A DNA stretch of 64,000 nt from Impatiens glandulifera (GCF_907164915.1 NC_061869.1:43335771-43399770); one strand, 5' to 3'; shown: positions 11,564-25,525, counted from the first letter of the stretch. Notes: generated by a model not told the origin, from the sequence alone. Made by a program: numbers and translations.

Positions 11564-12922
11564 ATGATAGCTAAAAATGATCAAAATTGGCTTTGGCATA
11601 AAAGGTTAAATCATTTGAACTTCAAAACTATAAACTACATTTGTACTAAAGAATTAGTTCAAGGAATTCCTAACATTAAATTTGCTAAAGATAAAATTTT
11701 TTATGCATGTAAAATGGGTAAACAGATAAAATCTACTTTAAAAAGTAAAGGAAATATTCAATCAAGCTGATGTTTAGAATTGCTTCACATGGATTTATTT
11801 GGACCGGATAGGGTCACCAGCTTAGGAGACATGCATTACACCATGGTAGTTATTGATGATTATTCAAGATACACTTGGGTGATATTTATAGTATCTAAAA
11901 ATCAAGCTACACCTAATTTGATTAAACTGCTTAAAAGATTGCAAAATGAGAAATCAATACGTGTAAATAAAATCAGAAGTGATAGAGGTACAAAATTCAT
12001 TAATAGTACATTAACTACGTTTCTTGAGGAATCCTGTATTAGACACGATTTGTCTAGTGCTAGAACTCCTCAACAAAATAGACTGGCCGAGAGAAGAAAC
12101 CGAACTCTCAAGGAAGTCGTAAGATCCATGATAGCCGATTCGGGTATTGCTCAAAAATTTTGGGCCGAGGTTATCAACACTGCATGCCATACTCAAAACC
12201 AATCCATGTTAAATAAACTTTTTAATAAAACCCCTTTTGAAGTATACCATGACAAAGTCCCTAACATCCGATATCTTAGGATCTTTGGCTGCAAGTGTTA
12301 CATTCATAACAATGGAAAAAACTATATGACCGCTTTCGATGCAAAATCTGATGTTGGAATAATGTTGGGTTATTCCATAGTAAGTAAAGCATATAAAGTG
12401 TATAACACTAGAACTTTAACTATTGAAGAATCTTCTCATGTTGTTTTTGATGAATCGGTTGAAAGTAATACTGCATCATCCTTTGATCTAGACAACATAT
12501 TAGAAAACTTAAATATTCAATCTGATAGTGAAGATGAGGTTCCAGTCTATAAATGGTTTGTCTATGACCAAACAATTAATGCTGAGATTCAGCCGGATCA
12601 AGCTGCTTCACAGCAAGAAGTTGACACCTTAGTGTCTGCTGAGGAAATCGGTCGGCCTTACATTGTTCAGCCTACCGATCTGTCTAACCTTGATCAGATA
12701 TCCGGCCATTTGGAAGAAATTTCTGGACCAAATCTCAAATGGAACAAAAATCATCGTCTTGAGCTTATTATAGGTAACCCCTCACTACCCATCCAAACTA
12801 GGCATCAACTTTTGGAAGAATATGAAAATTCCGCCTTTATATCACTAATTGAGCCGAAAAAGGTGTATGAAGCATTGTTAGATCCCGATTGGATTTTAGC
12901 AATGAAAGAGGAATTAAACTAG
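11564..12922 (+). pseudogene. Copia-1 GAG-pre-integrase and integrase
   Basis: 11564-11770 holds the GAG-pre-integrase region (WLWHKRLNHLNFKTI, then CKMGKQ), the zinc-binding H..H..C..C part of integrase. After a stop at 11768, the integrase core runs in one 380-residue frame from 11780. It has a DD35E triad visible as D5 (HMDLFGP), D68 (RSDRGTKF) and E104 (AERRNRT). SDRGTKF replaces the usual SDHGTEF. The C-terminal region continues with FGCKCYIHNN and GIMLGYS. The frame leads into the RT start (PDWILAMKEELN) before a stop at 12920. In life this would insert the element cDNA in the nucleus. Confidence 0.88.
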
Positions 12923-14335
12923 TTTGAGAGGAATAAAGTCTGGCACTTAGTTCCAAGACCGAAAGACCAATCATTCATATGAACAAGATGGGTGTTCAAA
13001 AATAAACTAAATGAAAATTGTTTGGTTACGAGGAACAAGGCCAGATTAGTGGCCCAAAGGTATAAACAGGAAGAAGGCATTCATTTTGAAGAATCATTTT
13101 CTCATGTGGCTAGACTTGAAGCTATTATAATTTTTCTTGCATTTATTGCGTTCAAAATTTCAAAGTTTTTCAAATAGATGTTAAAAGTGCATTTTTAAAC
13201 GGTGAATTAAGTGAGGAGGTGTATGTTGAGAAACCTCCAGGTTTTAAAAATCCAAATTTAATTAGTCATGTGTACCGGCTAGATAAAGCCCTTTACGGTT
13301 TGAAACAAGCTCCTAGAGCTTGGTATGATACTTTGACAAAAAATTTGTTCAATCATGATTTTACTATAGGATCGGTAGATAAGACCCTATTTAAATTTGA
13401 GAAAAATGGACATATTTTACTTGTTCAAATTTATGTGGATGATATTATTTTCGGGTCAACCGACCCTAAGCTATGTGACAAATTTTTAAAGATGATGACT
13501 GATAAATTTGAGATGAGTATGATGGGGGAGTTGAGTTTCTTTCTAGGTCTCCAGGTTCGCTAGATCGAAGGAGGAACATTTATCAATCAATCTAAGTACA
13601 CAAAGGAGTTGCTAAAGAAGTTTGGAATGGAGAACTGTTCTGCAGCCTCCACTCCAATGAGCTCATCAATCAAGATGGATAAAGATGAATATGGTCAAGG
13701 AGTGGACTTAACAGCCTATCAAGGGATTATCAGATCACTTCTTTACCTGACAGTTAGCCGACTGGACATTTTATTTGCGGTCGGAGTGTGCGGGAGATTC
13801 CAGGATAATCCTAAACAATCTCATTATACAGCTGCTAAAAGAATTTTGAAATATTTAAAGGGAATTCAAGATGTGGGACTGTGGTATCTGAAGGATTCCA
13901 GTTTCAATCTAACGAGTTACTCTAATGCAGATTATGCAGGTTGTAAAATTGACCGTAAGAGTACTAGTGGGAAATGTCAGTTCTTAGGTGACCGACTTGT
14001 TTCCTGGTATAGAAAGAAGCAGACTTGAGGTGCAACCTCAACAGCGGAAGTGGTTGTGCTCAACTTCTATGGATTCAACATCAACTGAGGGACTTCGGTA
14101 TTTTGGCTAAAGAATCTCCAATTTTCTGTGACAATATCAGTGCAATAGTGATAACATATAATCCGGTATTGCACTCGAGAATCAAGCATATTGACATTAG
14201 GCATCATTTCATTCGGGAGCATGTGAAGTAAAAGTATATCCGACTGGAGTATATCTCAACCAAACAACAAGTGACATACATTTTCAGAAAGCCACTACAG
14301 GAAACTAAGTTCTCTTATTTTAGAACTATTTTGGG
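12923..14335 (+). pseudogene. Copia-1 reverse transcriptase and RNase H (degenerate)
   Basis: The RT follows integrase with [17 protein letters not shown] in 12992-13177, then a frameshift at about 13160. A good frame runs 13219-13563 with [21 protein letters not shown] and the polymerase box [10 protein letters not shown]. After a stop at 13561, RNase H continues 13609-14028 (AYQGIIRSLLYLTVSRLDI, YSNADYAGC, DRKSTSGKCQFLGDRLVSW) and, after a further frameshift, to about 14335 (IFCDNISAI, HIDIRHHFIREH). The catalytic residues of RT are present, but the frame is broken at least four times. Confidence 0.88.
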
Positions 14336-14739
14336 ACTTGCTGATAGAAGTCAACTCATTCCTTAGATGCATCGACTCTAGAAAAATAATGCTTTCTAAT
14401 AACTTGCATTCATGAAAAACCGGACATGATCTCAGGGAGAAGCTGCCACTTCTCAATACATTCAAAATGAAATCATTTACATACATCCGTTATATGCATA
14501 AGGGATATGAAATCAAGTATATAAAACCGGATAGTTGCCTTCTATTGAAATCGGTTAAATCACTTCACTAGAATATTTATAAACAAATCAAGCGGTCTAA
14601 GAAATCGGATAAAACAAATGGATTGTTCTCTAAACTGAACAGCTGCCAGCTTTGCGCAAAAGCGGTATCTCTTCAGAACAGAATAACCTATTTCAATGAA
14701 CCGGTCACCAAAAGCTAACCGATTATTTACACTTTAATT

Positions 14740-16030
14740 TCAAAGTATGAGGATGCAACCGAAAGGAATGCTGAACTGCTTACCCCCACTCCAGTTGAAG
14801 ATGAAGATGCTGACCGGAATAAAAACCAACCTGAAAAGTCTAACTTTGAGTTCGGTCAATGATCCAATCCGGCAGGGGTTCAATCTGATATTAGTCAACC
14901 GGAACCTCCCACTAAGTCTCTGGAAGATGAAGAAAAACGAGATAGGGTAAAGGCTTCTCCATCAACCGATTCATAGGTTAAAAATTCATTAGGCAAGCAA
15001 TATAACAAGAGAAAATCCAAAGAGAATAGTTTTCCGAAACCAGCCGGAACAAAAGTATCGTTTCTGGTTCACTCTCAGCCTCCGGTGCAACATCAATCGG
15101 TTGAACCGGTGGTTCCACTTTCGGATGAACTGAAGATTTTTATTAAGGGAATGATTCAAGAGTCCATGACTTCATGGAAGGCATCCATGGAGGTCAAGGT
15201 AGATGATTTAAGGGATCGGGCTACTTTCACCGACATCAGGCTGGCACATATTGATGAGGTAACCTCCTAAACCCTTGAATCGGTGCAGGCTATGTCTGTA
15301 CAATTATATGAGTTGGCAAAGACTAAAGAGGTTGTCGACGAAAAAAGAATATGAAAAAATGAAGAGGCTTCCCGGCAGCTTCAAGTTGATGAAGATGAAA
15401 GGAATCTTCAAGCCAAAGTGGATGAGCATAATGATGAAGAGCTCGCCCTAAAGATTCAAGCCGATGAACATGCAAAAGCCAAAACAATTGAACGTGCTAA
15501 CGCGGATGTGGCTCGGAGAATTTAACAAGAACTAATCCAAGAGGAGATCGATGAAAGAAGAGAGAAACTTTCTTCTCCAATCGCTAAGAAGATAAGGGCA
15601 CAAACAAACAAAAGAAAGAGGGCACAAGAGTCGGCAACATCGACTCAAAATGCTCCACCAGTCATAACTCTAGCCGCTGGCTCAGAAAACTTGAATCATG
15701 AAGAAGAAGAAGAATAGGATGGTGAACAGTTGAACCCAAGAAAACACCGATCCAGAACTTTACCTCGACCAATCCGAGCAGAACCAATTCAGTCTATCCC
15801 TTCAAGTGCCAGATCAGACTGAGGAACTCGTGGAGATTCGGCTGAAAATTTCGTTCAAAGTCAAAGAATGCTTGCTTTCCATGTTCCTATCCAACCGACA
15901 AGAACACCACGGTCGAGCAGTTTCTCCAGTCAACCGGCAAGCGTCTCTCGAACAAATATTGATCCTACTGCACCGGGAAAAGGCTTTGCAATACGCTACT
16001 TCACAAAGCCGGAGGAAGGGGGCCACTAAA
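14740..16030 (+). pseudogene. Copia-1 extra ORF downstream of pol, coiled-coil type
   Basis: A single reading frame with about eight stops runs between RNase H and the 3' LTR. It starts with an acidic region (VEDEDADRNKNQPEK), then a central segment ELKIFIKGMIQESMTSWKAS. It continues as a long heptad-like, K/E-rich stretch with repeated DE.A.. units (about 15360-15620) and a basic segment KKIRAQTNKRKRAQES. It ends in FAIRYFTKPEEGG.

SIRE/Maximus elements carry an env-like ORF at this place, but I see no signal peptide or membrane segment, so envelope function is not supported. Its charged, coiled-coil character resembles a structural or accessory protein. I do not recognise the family. Confidence 0.6.
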
Positions 16031-16326
16031 CCTCTATCCTTATGCTTTTACTTATATTTATTATGACTTATGAATATTTTTGGAAACTTATGAAATACTT
16101 TGGAAATTCAAATTATTCGGTTTCAGTTTCAAATTACTGGTTTTGATACTTTTAATTAAAAATATCAAAAAGGGAGAAATTGATAGAAATACAAAAAATT
16201 TCATACAATTTTTTTCTCAAAATTTTATCCTCAAATCAAATAGTTTTCTGTTAACCATCCAATTAATATAAGAATTTTAAAACCGGTCAACGATTATAGA
16301 GTTTTGAATATTTAACTTAAATAATC

Positions 16327-16340
16327 AAAAAGGGAGAAAT
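16327..16340 (+). promoter_or_regulatory. Copia-1 polypurine tract
   Basis: AAAAAGGGAGAAAT lies immediately before the 3' LTR, where plus-strand synthesis would be primed. A second copy of the same context (ATCAAAAAGGGAGAAATTGA) stands 160 bases upstream at about 16164-16183. Confidence 0.85.
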
Positions 16341-17613
16341 TGTTAGATAAATTAGATAGTTAATTAATAAGTAATTAACTATCTAAAGAACTTAATCAAA
16401 TTCAACCTTTTGTGCAGGAAAAACAAGGAGCGGTCATATTTTCAATTGGCCGGTCAAACCGATTCCTCTGAAGCGGCACAAACCGTTGACCGATCTCCTC
16501 AAAAGACTGGCTCGGCTCAACTTCAGGATCGGTTAATCCTTTCCTTTGATCGGTCGCTACTCTTCGATAGGACCGGTCAACCGATTATGTCCGGTTGGTT
16601 CAACTTCCTGAAAATCCTAAGCCAACGTACATTTCCAACGGGCAGATTATTCAAAGACAAAATCAAAGATATGGAAATGTTGGCAGTTGACATTTTGGTG
16701 CAAACAGATATCTTTGGAAATGTGCAGAAGTAAGATCTCAAAGGTTCAGACTATGTCATTGCCATTTTGATACAAGTCTGTTGAACAGACTGCAGGCAGC
16801 AGAAGACTGTCAAATGTGTAGTTACCCATTTTGGTATAAGTCCAAAAGCAACTTCTTAGGAGTAGGTAATTGTCAAAACCACCAGAATGATAAAGTCAAG
16901 TAAAAACAAATCAGGTCGGCTGCCTTATGCCTTGGGAAGCATCAACCGCATTTAATGCAAGCCTGCTCCTTTTGACCAACAAATCAGAGAGAGAAATATG
17001 ATTGTTGTCATATTTCCACTATAAAAGGAGAAGCTGAAGAAAGCAGCAACCACAGTTTTTCAAATCAAGTTACAGAGCTAGCAAGTGAGAAACCAATTGA
17101 ATCATTCTTTTAGATGTGTTAAGTGTTCTTTGTATTTACATATTGTCCAGTGTATTACAATTCTTATTATGTGTGAAGAGTTGTAAGTCAATATCAAGCA
17201 GTAAATAAGCCTTGATCATTTGACATATTGTATTGTGTGTTTGAATATTCCTAGTGAATATCCTTCTCGTTGTTGGAGAAGAAGGGGTGACGTAGGAGCT
17301 TTATCTTTGAATATACATAAAATCTTTGTGCTGTGTTCTCTCTTTATTTCCGGTCATTTCATTATCCGAACCGATTCCTTTTTTATTCTAACTGATCCTT
17401 TCCATTCTTATTTATGTCTGATTTGTGTGTTGCTTCAGGCTGAAATATACATTTTTATCCTTGAACCCGGTTCAAGTGTTTGTGACAGTTTGTGTGGTGT
17501 TGAGACCGGTATTAATCTCTAACCGGATTAGTACCAACCGTTGTGAGTATGTAATTGTTCTCCTTTAGTCGGACCCCGGTCCACTATCGACGATCCCGAT
17601 CCTGATCCTATCA
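16341..17613 (+). repeat. Copia-1 3' LTR
   Basis: TGTTAGATAAATTAGATAG ... CCTATCA, 1273 bp. It aligns along its whole length with 8073-9330, with many substitutions and a few small indels. Confidence 0.93.
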
Positions 17614-17981
17614 TAATATAGTCTCAATACATGGTATTGTACATCTTATCTACTCCATACATGTACAACTAATTTAAAATTCTAAAAATATGAATATAAT
17701 TAAAGTTTGTATAAAAGTTATAATTAGTACAACTAATTTAGAATTTTAAAAATATGAATATAATTGAAGTTATTTAAAAATTATAACATAGTTTCAAATA
17801 AATTTGAACTTAATATATACAAAATGATATAATTAAAAGAAGTCTAAAAATATCATTTAAATAAATTATTAATCATTTATCGATAAATAAATATTATATT
17901 CATTAATCAATAAATAAATAATCTCGCCAAATGAATATTTTTTTAGTTCCAAAGTATTCATCTATCGAGGTTATAATGGAT

Positions 17982-19620
<1,639 letters not shown>

Positions 19621-19738
19621 AATATAATTTAATCCAACATACCCATAATTAGCAATTAAAATGTATAAACTAATTCAAATTAACCCTAAATTAGTTTGAA
19701 TGGTTTTAAGGTGAAAAAACAAAGTCTCAATTTTTTTA

Positions 19739-20077
19739 CAAATAATATATATTACTCGTATCTTGCAAAACCTGGGGTGATGAGGCAAATAGGCAGCCGT
19801 CATCATAACAAGATTTAAACTTAAAACCTAATGATTTTATTATAATATTTAACTAATCTAAAACACTAAACTAAACTAAGAGAAATGATAAGAAAAATAA
19901 TTTTAAATAATATATATTACTCGTATCTTGCAAAACCTGGGGTGGTGAGGCAAATAGGCAGCCGTCATCATAACAAGATTTGAACCTAAAACCTAAAGAA
20001 TTTATTATAACATTTAACTAATCTAAAACACTAAACTAAACTTAGAGAAATGATAAGAAAAATAATTTTAAATAGGG
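19739..20077. repeat. Tandem direct duplication of a ~172-bp unit
   Basis: Two near-identical copies back to back. Both begin AATAATATATATTACTCGTA and contain CTTGCAAAACCTGGGGTG, GGCAAATAGGCAGCCGTCAT, then ATGATAAGAAAAATAATTTT. On the minus strand the unit contains TAGGTTCAAATCTTG, which resembles a tRNA B box, so a tRNA-derived SINE origin is possible. It is not in block B. Confidence 0.9.
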
Positions 20078-21795
20078 AATTAAGTATCATAAATTGATTG
20101 GCTGAACAAATTTCTCGTCTCTTTACTCACATTTTTTTTCTTTTCATGTCCTTTCCCCAAATTTTCTCAACTATCTATTTTCTTAAAATAAATTGCTTAG
20201 GTTAAATTTAATAGAAAATTATTAGTATTAATATATAACTAATTAAAAATATAAATAAAATAAAATAAGAAACAAACTTGATTTTTACGTGTAGGTGTCC
20301 CAAAATTGAGGATGGTTGACATTATCTGGTTGGTTCGTTGCTACCTATATAGTTGAGGTGTCCTACTTACAAGTTGCCCTAAAATCGTTTACGCCTTTAT
20401 CTTTTAATGTCTTCTTCAAAACTAACCCATCAACCCAATTATAGTTAAGAATTTAAAAAAAAATATATATTAAATTTTTTATATAATTTTTTTACTTAAA
20501 AAATAACATAATGATTAAAAATTTATTTTTTGATATATATTTAATATTATATATATAGTACATGATAATATTATTATGATATACAGTATATTTAATTAAT
20601 AATTTAAAATTATTATGTTATTCCTTTTAAAAATATATATAATAATTTAATGCATAATTTTTTAATTTAAATTTTCAACCACGAATAATATTAATGTGAT
20701 ATATATTTAATTAATAATAATTTTTTAATTTAATATATTTTTTTTAACAAATTATATATTTATATATATATATATATAATTAATAATAATTTAAAATTAA
20801 TATGTTATTTTTATGTAAAAATATTTATAAAATAATTTAATATTTATTTTTATTTTCAATTTTTAATTTTAGTTGAGTTTATGAGTTAGTTAAAGGAGAG
20901 ATAAATTTTAAGATTGACATGTGTCAAATAAAGAATAGATTCAGGCACTGTAACATTATCGAAAGAACAACTTCATTTGTTTTTTGTTTTTGTCTGATTT
21001 TATTGATAAATGTTGTATTTCCTTAATAAAACTCATAAATAAACCCTAAATAATTTTTAGATCTGTATTTAAGATAATAACTTTGTTAAAGATTAATAAT
21101 AAATTATTTCTCTTTCTCATTTAATGGATGAACTACATCAATGAAGAATAGTATACATTATCCGGTTAACATGAATTATCATTTTCATATACTATCAATA
21201 AATCTAAAGACACCTCTGTCTAGGCTCAAACTTAAGCAGTTTCATTAAATGAAGCTTAAAAAATATACTACATGAGGCTTGATTTATACCATTATAGTAA
21301 TTTAAAGTTTTCTCCTAAAGATCAAACCATTTGTATTCTTATTTTAACTTAATATTTTTATTTTTTTAATTCATTTATCATATTTTTAAGAAAAATGAGT
21401 AATTCTCTCTATTTTATTTTTTTCAACTATCTCACACATCACACATAATAAGACATTTAAATAACGTGATATACATCGCATATACAACACATACATCTAA
21501 AAAAAATGAAAATACTAAATTTAAAATATAAATATATCGAAATTTGTAAATTGTGCACAAAGTTACGTCTTTTTGAGGTTATGTACAAAATAAATTCCAA
21601 ATTTATTTCTTTTCGAATTTTCACAAATCTTTCATCAAATCACACATTTTTTTTTTCACTCTAATCATTTTCAACAAATTAAAATACATAAATCTCAAAA
21701 AATATTAGAGTTTAAAATATAACAAAAACGTGGATAATATCATTTTATTTACCAAAAACGTGATAAACTCATTAAATAGGTGAAAATAATACGTT
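20078..21795. other. AT-rich noncoding DNA
   Basis: No gene or mobile-element terminus supported. It contains short (TA)n runs near 20760-20780 and several poly-A/poly-T tracts. The counterpart is missing from block B, which jumps from the equivalent of about 19620 to the equivalent of about 25390. Confidence 0.5.
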
Positions 21796-21799
21796 AGAT

Positions 21800-21960
21800 A
21801 AAAAGACCAACGGTTCTGTCTAATTAGAAAAAAAATTCAATGACTCTAATGTTGGGGTGTTCGTCCAATTGGAAAAAAAAATGAATGACTCTAATGTTGG
21901 GATGTCCGTCCAATTAGAAAAAAAAAATCAATGACTCTAATGTTTGGGTGTCCGGCCGAT
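21800..21960. repeat. Short tandem repeats built on an LTR start
   Basis: About three units of roughly 55 bp, each containing GTCCAATTAGAAAAAAA, CAATGACTCTAATG and TTGGGGTGTTCGTCC. The last unit runs into the Copia-2 LTR start TGTTTGGGTGTCCGGCCGAT at 21941. The first bases of the LTR are thus repeated upstream of the element. Confidence 0.75.
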
Positions 21961-22138
21961 TGTGTTTGGACTAATAATATATTATACATTATAATAACAT
22001 ATATTATATATTCTACATTGTTCTAAATTATTATATATTATTATGTTTATATTATTATATAATATTTAATACTATATAATAGAAACAAGTGTTTAAGTTA
22101 AGACACAAAAGTTGGAAGGAAATAAGAAACCAGACAGC

Positions 22139-22755
22139 GTGTTAGATTAAGTTAAATAAAAGAAAGGAAAAATTATTTAATTAAAATTAAATAGGAATTT
22201 ATTAAATAAGTTGAATTAAGAAAAAATCAATTTAATTGATTAAAATAAACTTAGAATAATTAAAATCAATACGACATAGTTTTAATGATGTATTGATAAT
22301 TGAATAAATAAAATTAAGTTCCGCAAATGTTTTATGTGCAGGTAAAGCTCAAGAAGCGCTAGTAGTAGAGCTGACGTAAGCAAAGCTGAAGACGGGTTGG
22401 TAGTAGGGTTGCCAACAGCAGAGTTGTCTTAAGCACGTTAAAAGCAGCCTTGCTTCAACAGCAGTCTAAAGAAGCGTTAACAACAACATTGCTTCAGCAG
22501 CAATCTGAAGAAGCGTTAACAGCAGTTTTGTTTCAACAGTAGAGTTGAAGAAGCGCAAACCTTGATTCAACAACAGAGTTGAAGAAGTGTTGGCAGCATG
22601 CTTGCTTCAATAGCAGAGTTGAAGAAGCGTTGGCAGCAGGCTTACGTCAACAATAAAGTTGAAGAAGCGCAAACAACTTCCTTGCTTCAGAAATAGTCTA
22701 AAGAAGCGCTAAACAAAAGCCTTGCTTCAGCAGTAGTCTGAAGAAGGACTAACAA
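22139..22755 (+). repeat. Family-T LTR fragment with minisatellite
   Basis: It begins TGTTAGATTAAGTTAAATAAA, like the LTRs at 25871 and 37852, and passes AAAATTAAGTTCCGCAAATG and a TGTGCAGG segment. It then enters about nine tandem units near 45 bp (22360-22745), built on GAAGAAGCG and TTGCTTCAACAGCAGAGTTG. It ends abruptly in Copia-2 coding DNA, so the LTR 3' half is absent. Confidence 0.75.
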
Positions 22756-23695
22756 TGATAAAGAAAACGTTGAGCACTTGACAAAGGGAGAAAAGTGCTC
22801 CTCATTGTATATGATGTGGGAAACGATTGCAGATTCTTTAGTGAATGCAATGGATGGTGAAGAAAACGTTGAGATTTGGAATAATAGACTTAATCATATT
22901 AGCAAGAAAGGCTTGATGATATTGGCTAATAAAAGTTTTCTCTTTGGAGTAAAGAATGGTTCTTTGAAGAAGTGTGCTCATTGTTTAACGGGGACACATA
23001 CTGGAGTTGCATTAAAAATGTTACTTACTCGCGAAAACCATGTATACTTGATTTAGTATATTCTAAAGTGTGTGATTTTCTGAAAACAAGGACACTTAGT
23101 GTTGTCTTATATTTTATGAAATTTATTGATGACCATTCAAGAAAGAATTAAGTGTATACTTTAAAGTTCAAAGATTAAGTATTAGATATTTTCAAACAGT
23201 TTCAAGCTCTTGCTGAAAGATAGACTGGTGCAAAACTTAACTGTGTTCAGAATGATAATGGTGGTGAGTATTGTGCTCCTTTTAATGAGTATTACAAGAA
23301 GCAAGGAATTCAACATAAAAAAACATTTTTAAAGATACCTCGATTAAATGGTTTAGTTGAGAGGATGAACGAAACATTAGTTGAAAGAGTGATCGTTTTC
23401 TTTTACAATCACATTTTCGAAATCCTTTTAGGGTGAGGCTTTTAATACATTTGTACATGTATTGAATCTCATGTCATGCGTTCCTTTGGATTTTGAGGTG
23501 CCATCGGGAAACAAAGCTTTTTATGATCATTTATGCGTCTTTGAGTGCAAGACTTTTGGTCATATTCCGAAAGATGAACGATCTAAGCTTGATGTGAATA
23601 CGAGACAATGTGTGATCACCTGTCATGAGTTGAATGAGTTTAGTTACAAATTTTATGATCAAATTCGGAAAAAAGTTTATTAGAAGTCGAGATGA
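22756..23695 (+). pseudogene. Copia-2 GAG-pre-integrase and integrase (degenerate)
   Basis: 22778-23056 reads WNNRLNHISKKGLMIL...KKCAHCLTG, the zinc-binding GAG-pre-integrase region of Tnt1-like elements. The integrase core follows with stops: FIDDHSRKN, then QNDNGGEYCAPFNEYYKKQGI and GLVERMNETL, which supply the D and E of the triad. The frame 23462-23683 holds the integrase C-terminal side (FGHIPKDERSKLD, then the usual GY region degraded). Several stops and frameshifts; non-functional. Confidence 0.8.
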
Positions 23696-23939
23696 TGTGT
23701 TTTTCAAAAAACCAAAACATAACATATATGTATAAAATAGAAACAATTGAGAAGAATAACGATGATTCTATTGAGTTAGATCCATCTTCTACACATGCAA
23801 TGCATCTTAATCATGGGGGAGATGTGTCAAATTATATTGATAGTATCGTTAATGATGAAATATCGTCGACTAGTGATGTTGATCAACTGAAAATGTTGAT
23901 GAAGAATTTCAAGATGAAGTAGTTGAACCTTCTTTAGGA

Positions 23940-25525
23940 AGATTATTTAGAGAGCGTTGTCCCACTACGAGGTACCCTTCAGGGGAGTATGTGATGCTCA
24001 TAAATGTTGAAGAGTCAGAAACCTACCAAGAGGAAATTTCTATTGATGAGAAGAAGTCATGGTTTAAAGCTATGGAAGAGGAGATGCAATCACTTCATGA
24101 GAACCACACTTATGACTTCGCAAAGTTATCACAAGGGAAGAAAACTCACAAGAACAAAGGGATTTATAGGATTAAGACCAAAAATAATAATTCACAACCA
24201 AGATACAAGGCTCGGTTGATTATTAAAGGGTTTGATCAAAAGAAACGTATTGATTTTGAAGAGATATTCTCTCCAATTATAAAGATGTCCTCGATCAGAG
24301 TTTCTCTTGGTTTAGTAGTGTGCTTAAACCTAAAGATTGAACAAATTGATGTAAAAACTGCATTTCTTCATGGTGATTTATAAGAAGAAATTTATATGGA
24401 GGAGCTAGAGGGATTCAATGTCAAGAGAAAATAACATCTTGTGTGCAAATTGAAAAAGAACTTGCATTGTCTCAAATAAGCTCTAAGGCAATGGTACAAG
24501 AACTTTGACTATTTTATGATGATTCATGGGTACAACAAGACATCGCCAAATCATTGTGTGTTTATCAAAAGATACTCAAATGATGACTTCATTATTCTTC
24601 TTTTATATGTTAACGACATGTTAATCATCAACCATGATACTAGATATATTGGTATACTGAAAAGAGAGTTGAGCAAATATTTACGATGAAATATTTGGGA
24701 CCGAAGATGAAGATACTCAGCATTCATATTTCTCGTGATAGAAAAAATGGGAAACTTTGGTTATCTTAAAAAGACTACATCGAGAAAGTTGTTGGAAATT
24801 TTAACATGATTAAGACGAAGACAGTTTTTTCTCCATTTACAAGTCATTTCTAGCTCATATTTGATCAATGTCCTAAGAGTGAGAAATAGGAAGCATAAAT
24901 GAGCAAAGTTCCCTAATTGTCTGTTTTCGACAATTTGATGTACGCCATGATTTGTACTCAGCTTGATATTACTTATTTTATTGAAGTAGTTAGTCGATTT
25001 CTCTCAAATCCCAATAGAGAGTACTAGGAAGCTGTGAAATAGATATTAAGATATATCAGAGGTACTTCTAGAGTGTGTTTGAGTTTTGGCAGTAGTGATT
25101 ATAGGCTAGTTGGGTATACATATTCAGATATGACAGGTGATGTTGATTCTAGGAAATTTATTTCATGATTTATGATGACTTTTGCAGGGGGAGTAATTTC
25201 ATGGCAATCAAAACTACAAAAATGTGTTGCGTTGACCACTATTAATGCCAAGTACAATGTAATCACGGAGGGTTGCAAAGAAGTTTTGTGGGAGTTGGTT
25301 GTAACCAAGAGAAATTTTTGTGTTTAGCAATAACCAGAGTGCCATCCACCTCTCTAAAAACTCGTCATTTTATTTCAGGTATAAGCATATTGATGTGAGA
25401 TAACACTAGATTCGAGACATGCTTGAAATAAAGCAATTGTACTTGGCAAAAGTGCACACGAGTGAGAATGAATCGGACATGTTGACGAAGACTTTATCGA
25501 ATGAAAAACTTTAGTCTTGTCCAAA
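23940..25525 (+). pseudogene. Copia-2 reverse transcriptase and RNase H (degenerate)
   Basis: RT frame 23991-24383: W.KAMEEEMQSL, YKARLIIKGFDQKKRIDFEE, IEQIDVKTAFLHGDL, then a stop. Beyond it are QWYKNFDYFM and the polymerase box LLYVNDML, in which the first aspartate of YVDD is changed to N. RNase H 24900-25520 shows MYAMICTQLDITYFIEVVSRFLSN, ILRYIRGTSRVC and ISWQSKLQKCVALTT, closely following Tnt1-type wording, with a terminal DMLTK. Many stops. Confidence 0.82.

Larger units (their letters stand above)
8073..17613 (+). mobile_element. Copia-1: SIRE/Maximus-like LTR retrotransposon
   Basis: A complete structure of about 9.5 kb: LTR 8073-9330, PBS, gag, PR, GAG-pre-integrase, IN, RT, RNase H, an extra downstream ORF, PPT, LTR 16341-17613. 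It is flanked by a perfect 5-bp duplication TAATA (8068-8072 and 17614-17618). The order PR-IN-RT-RH makes it Copia. The long LTRs, GAGAAATTG-type PPT and 2 kb of extra coding sequence after RNase H are typical of the SIRE/Maximus lineage. Every ORF has in-frame stops or frameshifts, and the LTRs differ by roughly 7% over the first 500 bases counted by eye. It is inactive and older than the Gypsy at 26013. It sits inside a MITE. Confidence 0.92.
7895..17979. mobile_element. Emigrant/pogo-like MITE, split by Copia-1
   Basis: The left end CAGTAGATCTCGATAATTGA and the right end ATCTATCGAGGTTATAATG are inverted and match the CAGTAGAACCTCTATAAATT pattern of plant pogo/Emigrant MITEs, which duplicate TA. 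The left flank is TA (7893-7894) and the right flank is GA, a decayed TA. Block B shows the intact empty site (CATCTTATTTGATTATT near 57310). Without Copia-1 the element is about 540 bp (7895-8072 plus 17619-17979). It has no coding capacity. Confidence 0.75.
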
